Source of the DNA: Treponema sp.
Lineage (GTDB): Bacteria; Spirochaetota; Spirochaetia; Treponematales; Breznakiellaceae
Length of the DNA stretch: 5,578 bases
Assembly: GCA_031268125.1 (NCBI GenBank)
Contig: JAIRXT010000102.1
Location: 1-5,578, forward strand
Direction of reading: 5' to 3'
Below, in pieces: positions 1-3,658 of this stretch. The notes under the pieces were generated by a model. It was not told the DNA's origin. It did no database searches and saw only the letters and a list, made by a program, of their open reading frames with translations. The stretch's first letter is position 1. Each line of letters starts with the position of its first letter. A program made the position numbers and the translations under genes.

Positions 1-177
1 TGGGCGCATCCCCGGCCGCCAGGGTACCTTAAAAAGTACTTTGTCCCGCCGTATGATCAGTACGATAATTCTGCGGCCGGGGACCGGGCTATCCGCTTCA
101 ATTCCTCGACTTTACCGCAGGTAAAGTCCTTTACCTGCGGTAAAGTCTGCGGTATTTCCGCTTCTATCCCTTGCGCG
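1..177. repeat. Structured intergenic repeat module, copy 1
   Basis: This module begins with TGGGCGCA (1-8). Hairpin I follows, pairing 9-19 with 73-83 (11 bp, TCCCCGGCCGC against its complement) around a 53-nt loop. Next comes the linker CCGGGCTATCCGCT (84-97), then hairpin II, a perfect 19-bp inverted repeat (108-126 with 129-147). It ends with TTCCGCTTCTATCCC (156-170) and TTGCGCG (171-177). GCGCA at 4-8 can pair with TGCGC at 172-176, closing the unit, and GGG 86-88 can pair with CCC 168-170. The same linkers in the same order recur at 1641-1804 with different but still complementary hairpins. The copy may begin before the window. There is no coding signal. I do not recognise a named family; an RNA structure or a DNA mobile or recombination element are both possible. 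The strand is arbitrary. Confidence 0.75.
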
Positions 178-238
178 TTCGGTGCGGCAGCCTTTTTTCC
201 GGCCCAGGGGAACGTTGTGGGCCAAGGTTAGTTTTACC
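178..238. other. Spacer between module 1 and palindromic element 1
   Basis: This short non-coding spacer contains one hairpin: GGCCCA (201-206) pairs with TGGGCC (218-223), and CCTT (191-194) can pair with AAGG (224-227) outside it. It has no clear similarity to the equivalent spacer after module 2 (1805-1921). Confidence 0.4.
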
Positions 239-526
239 CAGCAATTCTCATATTAGGAAGAGATGAAAAGGCGCCCTGCAAAAGCCGGGCGGGGTGGCAA
301 GGAGCTAAATTTGACCCGTATCGTGTATCCGGGGCCGGGAAAGGGCCAGGAAAACATATGGAATTCTCTGCCGGAGCGTATCAAAGATAGCGAAGGCAGA
401 TTCTACATGCGTTTTTCCGGCAATTTCCCGGCCCCGGAGGAACGCTACGGGTCAAGTTTAGACATGACCCCAGGAGAATTTTACCGGCGCCTTTTCGTTT
501 TGCAATGGTTAAAATGAGAATTGCTG
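239..526. repeat. Long palindromic (MITE-like foldback) element, full-length copy
   Basis: The whole 288 bp reads as one imperfect inverted repeat centred near 383-385. Terminal 13-bp arms are perfect (CAGCAATTCTCAT 239-251 against ATGAGAATTGCTG 514-526). Further in, these blocks pair: GAAAAGGCGCC 265-275 with 486-496, TTGACCCGTA 311-320 with 446-455, and TCCGGGGCCGGGAAA 328-342 with 424-438. CTGCC...TATC at 369-382 then pairs with GATA...GGCAG at 386-399 around an AAA turn. Only the core arms are near-perfect; the stretches between them are looser. A shorter relative lies at 1922-2064. No transposase is present and no clear target-site duplication is seen, so a non-autonomous element is the best reading. 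An 84-codon open frame inside (263-517) is treated as spurious because it lies wholly within the palindrome. Confidence 0.75.
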
Positions 527-545
527 AAAAAATTCATTTTCCCGC

Positions 546-574
546 TTGACAGAGGATCCGCCTATTCGTATAGT
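546..574 (+). promoter_or_regulatory. Near-consensus sigma70 promoter
   Basis: A perfect -35 box TTGACA (546-551) is followed after exactly 17 bases by TATAGT (569-574), which matches TATAAT at five of six positions. Transcription would start near 581-582. It lies 20 bases past the end of the palindromic element. Downstream are a compact set of hairpins with a terminator, then tRNA-Gly, so it should drive a short RNA, the tRNA by read-through, or both. Confidence 0.75.
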
Positions 575-580
575 AATGAT

Positions 581-660
581 AACTGGAGGGCGTAACTGCC
601 CGAATGTAACCAAATTTTGCATACCGGTGCAAAATCCCGCAGGGTGAAAGCGGGGTTTTT
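581..660 (+). ncRNA. Candidate ~80-nt small RNA or tRNA leader
   Basis: From the predicted start near 581 the RNA would contain three consecutive hairpins. GGGC 588-591 pairs with GCCC 598-601. ATTTTGCA 614-621 pairs with TGCAAAAT 628-635 around TACCGG. The terminator stem is 631-640 with 650-659. The second hairpin and the terminator share bases 631-635, so they may be mutually exclusive in their outer pairs. There is no start codon with a ribosome binding site leading to a sizeable frame. No known RNA family is recognised. It could be an independent sRNA or an attenuated leader in front of tRNA-Gly. This is inferred from promoter plus terminator geometry only. Confidence 0.4.
631..660 (+). 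terminator. Rho-independent terminator upstream of tRNA-Gly
   Basis: AAAATCCCGC (631-640) pairs with GCGGGGTTTT (650-659), ten pairs including one T-G wobble, around the 9-nt loop AGGGTGAAA. A run of five Ts (656-660) follows the GC-rich core. The A run on the left side could also let it work in the other direction. It lies between the strong promoter and the tRNA gene. Confidence 0.65.
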
Positions 661-688
661 CAATCTGCGGATCGCAGGTCTGGTTTTT

Positions 689-760
689 GCGGAAATAGCT
701 CAGTGGTAGAGCGCGACCTTGCCAAGGTCGATGTCGCGGGTCCGACTCCCGTTTTCCGCT
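689..760 (+). tRNA. tRNA-Gly (anticodon GCC)
   Basis: This gene decodes GGC/GGU glycine codons. The cloverleaf is complete: acceptor GCGGAAA 689-695 pairs with TTTCCGC 753-759 without mismatch. The D stem is GCTC 698-701 with GAGC 709-712, and the anticodon stem is CGACC 714-718 with GGTCG 726-730. The anticodon loop TTGCCAA (719-725) carries GCC at 721-723. The T stem is GCGGG 736-740 with CCCGT 748-752, and the discriminator is T760. CCA is not encoded, so it must be added enzymatically. The T loop reads TCCGACT (741-747), with C where nearly all elongator tRNAs have T at position 55. Every other helix is intact, so I call it a functional gene, with that reservation. The promoter at 546-574 probably serves it, and a terminator follows at 776-808. 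Confidence 0.92.
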
Positions 761-775
761 CTTGTTAATACTTAA

Positions 776-808
776 GGCAGTTCCGGAATACCGGAATTGC
801 CGGTTTTT
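776..808 (+). terminator. Rho-independent terminator after tRNA-Gly
   Basis: GGCAGTTCCGG (776-786) pairs with CCGGAATTGCC (791-801), eleven pairs with one G-T wobble, around the tetraloop AATA. GGTTTTT (802-808) follows. A competing shorter hairpin, ACCGG 790-794 with CCGGT 800-804, would sit directly against the T run. It lies 15 bases after the tRNA 3' end, as expected for a single-tRNA transcription unit. Confidence 0.75.
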
Positions 809-828
809 GAACCGGTTCATACAGCAGC

Positions 829-883
829 GCATTAAAATTGGTCCGGGACCAGGAGATCGCAGGTTCAACCCCCGCCAGCCTGG
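829..883 (+). pseudogene. Possible degenerate tRNA-like relic (3' portion)
   Basis: The segment resembles the 3' two-thirds of a tRNA. GCGCA at 828-832 looks like the end of a D arm. TTGG TCCGGGA CCAGG (838-853) looks like an anticodon arm whose loop would carry CGG (proline). AGATC resembles a variable loop. GCAGG TTCAACC CCCGC (859-875) is a T arm with one mismatch (A861-C873). No 5' acceptor strand complementary to CAGCCTG (876-882) exists upstream, and the anticodon loop lacks T at position 33, so it cannot be a working tRNA. It may be a decayed tRNA or an attachment-site fragment, or chance resemblance. Confidence 0.25.
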
Positions 884-930
884 GGAAAGGACCGCCGGGA
901 TAGGATTTTGGCCTTTCATGTGATATTAGA

Positions 931-996
931 GTTGTTCGATAACCTTTAGTTATCAAACAACATCCTTAAAAACTGCAAAAGGCTAAGCCTTTTGCA
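931..996 (+). promoter_or_regulatory. Two hairpins in the leader of the HD-domain gene
   Basis: Hairpin one pairs GTTGTT 931-936 with AACAAC 956-961 and GATAAC 938-943 with GTTATC 949-954, around CTTTA, with one mismatch (C937/A955). Hairpin two is a perfect 10-bp stem, TGCAAAAGGC 974-983 with GCCTTTTGCA 987-996, with a TAA loop and no following T run, so it is not a standard terminator. A second AACAAC at 1007-1012 offers GTTGTT an alternative partner. The ribosome binding site of the following gene starts at 1025. The hairpins could act as a regulatory leader or be another small intergenic repeat. Confidence 0.4.
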
Positions 997-1024
997 AGAC
1001 TTGTCCAACAACCAGAAGGCTTCC

Positions 1025-1030
1025 GGGGGA
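1025..1030 (+). promoter_or_regulatory. Shine-Dalgarno site fixing the start at 1037
   Basis: GGGGGA ends six bases before ATG 1037-1039. It supports this start over the TTG at 992, which lies inside the second leader hairpin and has no binding site, and over the ATG at 1043, where spacing would be 12. Confidence 0.6.
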
Positions 1031-1036
1031 ATCATC

Positions 1037-1627
1037 ATGCTGATGACAGAAGAAAAACGGCAAATTCTTGCCACGATGGTAACCGCTCCCTATGTGGCTC
1101 TGGCAACCATGCTGATACCCAAAGCCAGAAAGTCCAGCGGCAACCAGTTTCGTCATCAAGTGGAAACCAGGGCTATCCTCATAGACTACGGATATATAGA
1201 CGCCATCCTGCACAAAGCCGCTCTTACCCACGATATCGTGGAAGATCTGGAAGATTTCGATGCCGGCCTGCTTAAAAATGCCGACATCGACGGCCCTGCA
1301 GTCTACAATCTTGTCATGGAAGTTACCCGGCAGAAGGGGGAAAGCAAGCCCGACTTTCTCCGCAGAATTTATGAACGGGGAAGCTGGAACGCCAAGCTGA
1401 TAAAGTGCGCGGACCGGATAAGCAACATGATCGCCCTGGGCCTTGGACTCAACACGGAACAGGCATTCATCAAAAGGTACTGCGAGGAAACTGAGGAGTT
1501 TATCCTGCCCATCGCCCGGGCGGTGGACAGGGATATGTGCATCGAGCTTACGGACCTTATCAAATCAAGACGCAGACTGCTCGGCTTGACTACCATGCCG
1601 GAACCGGCGCCTTCCGCCCAGCATTAG
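1037..1627 (+). CDS. Small HD-domain phosphohydrolase, RelA/SpoT hydrolase-like (putative ppGpp hydrolase)
   Basis: This 196-residue cytoplasmic protein has the hallmarks of the metal-dependent HD hydrolase domain of RelA/SpoT enzymes, which removes pyrophosphate from the alarmones ppGpp and pppGpp. Visible motifs in order are the first metal histidine at H40 (FRHQVE), the HD pair with acidic partners in THDIVED (H65, D66, E69, D70), the VTRQKGES segment at 96-103, and IKCADRISNM (122-131). In that last motif D126 and N130 match the conserved D and N of the family's K-ADR--NM motif. There is no synthetase, TGS or ACT domain. The length is close to that of small alarmone hydrolases such as MESH1, about 180 residues. 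The gene stands alone, between the tRNA-Gly unit and the second repeat block, and no terminator of its own is evident before the module at 1641. Another HD-family substrate remains possible; the HDxxED motif is what favours the alarmone reading. Confidence 0.75.
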   Translation: MLMTEEKRQILATMVTAPYVALATMLIPKARKSSGNQFRHQVETRAILIDYGYIDAILHKAALTHDIVEDLEDFDAGLLKNADIDGPAVYNLVMEVTRQKGESKPDFLRRIYERGSWNAKLIKCADRISNMIALGLGLNTEQAFIKRYCEETEEFILPIARAVDRDMCIELTDLIKSRRRLLGLTTMPEPAPSAQH

Positions 1628-1640
1628 CGGATTTTTATTT

Positions 1641-1804
1641 TGGGCGCATTTTTGGCGCTTTCGCCGATTCCGGCGGCGCCAAAAACCGGGCTATCCGCTC
1701 CAACAAAAAACCCTTTTGTCTCCAAGGCCGGAGTTTGGGTCAAAGCCCCAAACTCCGTAAACCAAAAACCAAAGGTTTTTTGTTCCGCTTCTATCCCTTG
1801 CGCG
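1641..1804. repeat. Structured intergenic repeat module, copy 2
   Basis: This copy has the same linkers as the one at 1-177: TGGGCGCA (1641-1648), CCGGGCTATCCGCT (1686-1699), TTCCGCTTCTATCCC (1783-1797) and TTGCGCG (1798-1804). Hairpin I is TTTTTGGCGC 1649-1658 with GCGCCAAAAA 1676-1685, plus an inner CGCCG/CGGCG stem (1662-1666 with 1671-1675). Hairpin II is AACAAAAAACC 1702-1712 with GGTTTTTTGTT 1774-1784, topped by CGGAGTTTGGG 1729-1739 with CCCAAACTCCG 1747-1757. The closing GCGCA 1644-1648 pairs with TGCGC 1799-1803. The hairpin sequences share nothing with copy 1, yet both pair fully. It begins only 13 bases after the stop of the HD-domain gene. Open frames across it (1537-2049, 1640-1921) are low-complexity by-products, not genes. 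Confidence 0.75.
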
Positions 1805-1921
1805 GATTCATCACAGCCGGCGTCCTTGCCGGCCCCGGCTCCGCCGGGCAGCTACATCCGTGTAGTTTCCCGCCTTCGAGTTTTCGCTCCGCAAAAACTC
1901 AGTGTTTGTCCACTAATGTAG
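1805..1921. other. Hairpin-rich spacer between module 2 and palindromic element 2
   Basis: Four small hairpins follow one another: CCGGC 1817-1821 with GCCGG 1828-1832, CCCGGC 1834-1839 with GCCGGG 1843-1848, CTACA 1852-1856 with TGTAG 1861-1865 around TCCG, and GAGTTTT 1878-1884 with AAAACTC 1894-1900. No coding or promoter signal is evident. It may be part of the larger repeat unit or unrelated spacer. Confidence 0.45.
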
Positions 1922-2064
1922 CGGCAATTCTCAGTTTAGGAAGGGGCGAAAAGGCGGGCGTTAAGGGGCTAAATTTGACCCGTGCCCGGCCCCGGAGGAA
2001 CGCACGTATCAAGTTTAGACCCGGCGCCTTTTCTTTTTGGAATAGTTAAACTTAAGAATTGCCG
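1922..2064. repeat. Palindromic (MITE-like) element, shortened copy
   Basis: The outer arms are CGGCAATTCT (1922-1931) and AGAATTGCCG (2055-2064). Inside them, the left arm has GAAAAGGCG (1948-1956) and GGGGCTAAATTTGACCCGT, and the right arm has CCCCGGAGGAACGC, CAAGTTTAGAC and GGCGCCTTTTC. These match the corresponding blocks of the 239-526 element in order. The central part of that element (roughly 325-430) is missing: the left arm runs from GACCCGTG straight into the CCCGGCCCCGGAGGAACGC of the right arm. It therefore looks like an internal-deletion derivative. Its right end is four bases from a possible -35 box of the next gene. Confidence 0.7.
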
Positions 2065-2067
2065 TAC

Positions 2068-2096
2068 TAGACCGCCCCGCCCCCTTTTGCTATGCT
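2068..2096 (+). promoter_or_regulatory. Possible weak sigma70 promoter for the PPIase/DUF115 pair
   Basis: TAGACC (2068-2073) and TATGCT (2091-2096) each match the consensus at four of six positions and are separated by 17 bases. Transcription would begin about 38 bases before the start codon at 2141. It is the best-placed candidate in the intergenic space but is not strong on sequence alone. Confidence 0.35.
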
Positions 2097-2140
2097 GATA
2101 GCCTGGAAATCAGAAATTCAGGGAAGAGGTGTGAGCTTTT

Positions 2141-3658
2141 ATGGCAATGAAGGTAAAGAAACCGCCGGTGCGGGGGGAAGATTCCGCACAATCGGAATTC
2201 GTCCGCCGTTTTAAGGCAAATCCGGCCATTTTTATTGGAACCGTACTGGTTCTCATCATCGTAATCGTCGCCTTTGTGTTTGTCCCCGCCATTGTACCCA
2301 GCGCCGGCGGCTTTGGAGCGGATTATACCTTTGGCTATTACGACAAAACCCCCATAAGTTACCGGCCGGGCAACTACTTTGCCCAGATGCACGAACAGCT
2401 TTCCCGGCAAAGCCAGGGAACCTACAGCCAGGAAGACTCCGCATACATGGATTTCCAGATCTGGTGGAACTCCTTCCGGTCCGCCGTTGTTCATACCGGA
2501 ATCCTTTACGAGGTAGCAAAGGCCGGCTACGAACCCTCCAAAGCGCTGGTTGACCGGGAAGTGGCCCAGGCGTTCCAGGTAAACGGCCGTTTCGACGCGG
2601 CCGGCTACCGCCAATTAAGCAATTCAAGCAAGATATCGCTGTGGCGGGAAGCCCAGGAACGCATCATCTCCGACACCTATCTGCGGGATCAGTATGAGAT
2701 CCTCAAACCCGCAGGGGAAGAAGATTTTGTAGTTGACATGGGCGCCGCCCAGCGCCTTTTTGAGGGGGCTGCCTACAATCTGCAGGATTACCCGGAAGCG
2801 GAACTGAACGTCTATGCGGCCCAAAATTTTGCCCTGTTCAAGACCGTCCATTTCTCCCGGATTACCATTAACTCGGGGGAACGGGAAGCCCGGCAGATCC
2901 TCGCATCTGTAAAAGACGGTACGATGAGTTTTGACGAGGCGGCGAGGAACCAGTCCCAGGACAGCTATGCCGAACGGGGCGGCGATATGGGAGTCCAGAT
3001 GGCCTACGAAATGGCCTCCCTCATAAGCGACGAGGCCGAACGGGAGAAAATTCTGGCCCTTGGAAAAGGTGAAATAAGCGATCTTGTCGCCGCGGGCGAA
3101 AGCTGGATCTTCTTCCGGGTAGAAGACGATCCCGTTGCGGCGGACACTGCCGATGCTTCCCAACTGGAAAAAATCCGGTCCTACCTGCTCCGCTTTGAAC
3201 GGGGCCGGATGGTAGACTATTTTGCCGCTCAGGCGGAAGAACTCCGGGACGCTGCCGGGACCGGCGGCTTTGACAATGCCATTGAAGGGGCGGGATTGAA
3301 AAAATTCAGCTTTGGCCCCCTGGCGGTCAACTACGGCAACCTGTCAATCTTCCCCCGGCTTGAAAATATCGAAGGTTTCACCAACACGGCCCTGTCAAGT
3401 TTTGCCGTAACCGATAATTTTTGGCGGATTGCCTTTACTACCCCCCCGGGTATCGTCTCCGAACCTTTGGAACTGGGCGATCAGGTGCTGGTTCTTTTGC
3501 CCCAGGAAGCGGAACTCAGTGAAGACAATGCCGAGAATACCAGATTCATCTTTCAGTATTCCCAGGACACCGACAGCAATATTCAGTCTTTCTTTATTCA
3601 AAGTCCGAAATTCAAAGACCAGTTTTGGGATACCTACAGCCGTTTCCTGGCATATTGA
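2141..3658 (+). CDS. Membrane-anchored parvulin-type peptidyl-prolyl isomerase, PpiD/SurA-like
   Basis: This 505-residue predicted periplasmic foldase is tethered to the inner membrane. A basic N-terminus (MAMKVKK, RRFKA) precedes a single strongly hydrophobic helix at about 29-51 with no signal peptidase site, giving a type II anchor like PpiD. Residues about 75-230 form the helical chaperone part and include the SurA/PpiD hallmark NGRFDAAGYRQL (148-159). Residues about 233-330 form the parvulin domain: VHFSRITI, then SFDEAARNQSQDSYAERGGDMG (263-284), then LGKGEISDLVAAGESWIFFRVED. The remaining 175 residues are a C-terminal region I cannot assign. The family helps newly exported proteins fold near the Sec translocon. 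GAGGTG (2126-2131) is a good ribosome binding site nine bases from ATG 2141; an in-frame ATG at 2147 is the alternative. Isomerase activity is not certain, since many PpiD-type parvulin domains are inactive. It overlaps the next gene by four bases. Confidence 0.8.
   Translation: MAMKVKKPPVRGEDSAQSEFVRRFKANPAIFIGTVLVLIIVIVAFVFVPAIVPSAGGFGADYTFGYYDKTPISYRPGNYFAQMHEQLSRQSQGTYSQEDSAYMDFQIWWNSFRSAVVHTGILYEVAKAGYEPSKALVDREVAQAFQVNGRFDAAGYRQLSNSSKISLWREAQERIISDTYLRDQYEILKPAGEEDFVVDMGAAQRLFEGAAYNLQDYPEAELNVYAAQNFALFKTVHFSRITINSGEREARQILASVKDGTMSFDEAARNQSQDSYAERGGDMGVQMAYEMASLISDEAEREKILALGKGEISDLVAAGESWIFFRVEDDPVAADTADASQLEKIRSYLLRFERGRMVDYFAAQAEELRDAAGTGGFDNAIEGAGLKKFSFGPLAVNYGNLSIFPRLENIEGFTNTALSSFAVTDNFWRIAFTTPPGIVSEPLELGDQVLVLLPQEAELSEDNAENTRFIFQYSQDTDSNIQSFFIQSPKFKDQFWDTYSRFLAY

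Noticed and set aside
108..147. Perfect 19-bp inverted repeat with four TTTACC/GGTAAA half-sites, considered as an operator
   Set aside because: It sits exactly where hairpin II of the repeat module belongs and no promoter is next to it, so structure is the simpler explanation.
263..517. 84-codon open frame with ATG and an upstream AGGAAGAG
   Set aside because: It lies entirely within the palindromic element, shows no domain features, and its sequence is dictated by the inverted repeat; the related shorter element does not keep the frame.
509..919. 136-codon minus-strand open frame
   Set aside because: It runs antisense across the promoter, terminator hairpins and tRNA-Gly, which explain the region better.
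992..1036. TTG start at 992 extending the HD-domain protein by 15 residues
   Set aside because: It lies in the arm of a perfect hairpin and has no ribosome binding site, whereas ATG 1037 has GGGGGA at proper spacing.
1..1036. CRISPR array, prompted by the repeated short palindromes
   Set aside because: There are no regularly spaced identical repeats with unique spacers; the repeats are single hairpins and dispersed elements.
1537..2049. 170- and 93-codon plus-strand frames after the HD-domain gene
   Set aside because: They read through the second structured module and palindrome; the composition is Pro/Ser/Arg/Phe-rich, as expected from translated GC-rich hairpins.
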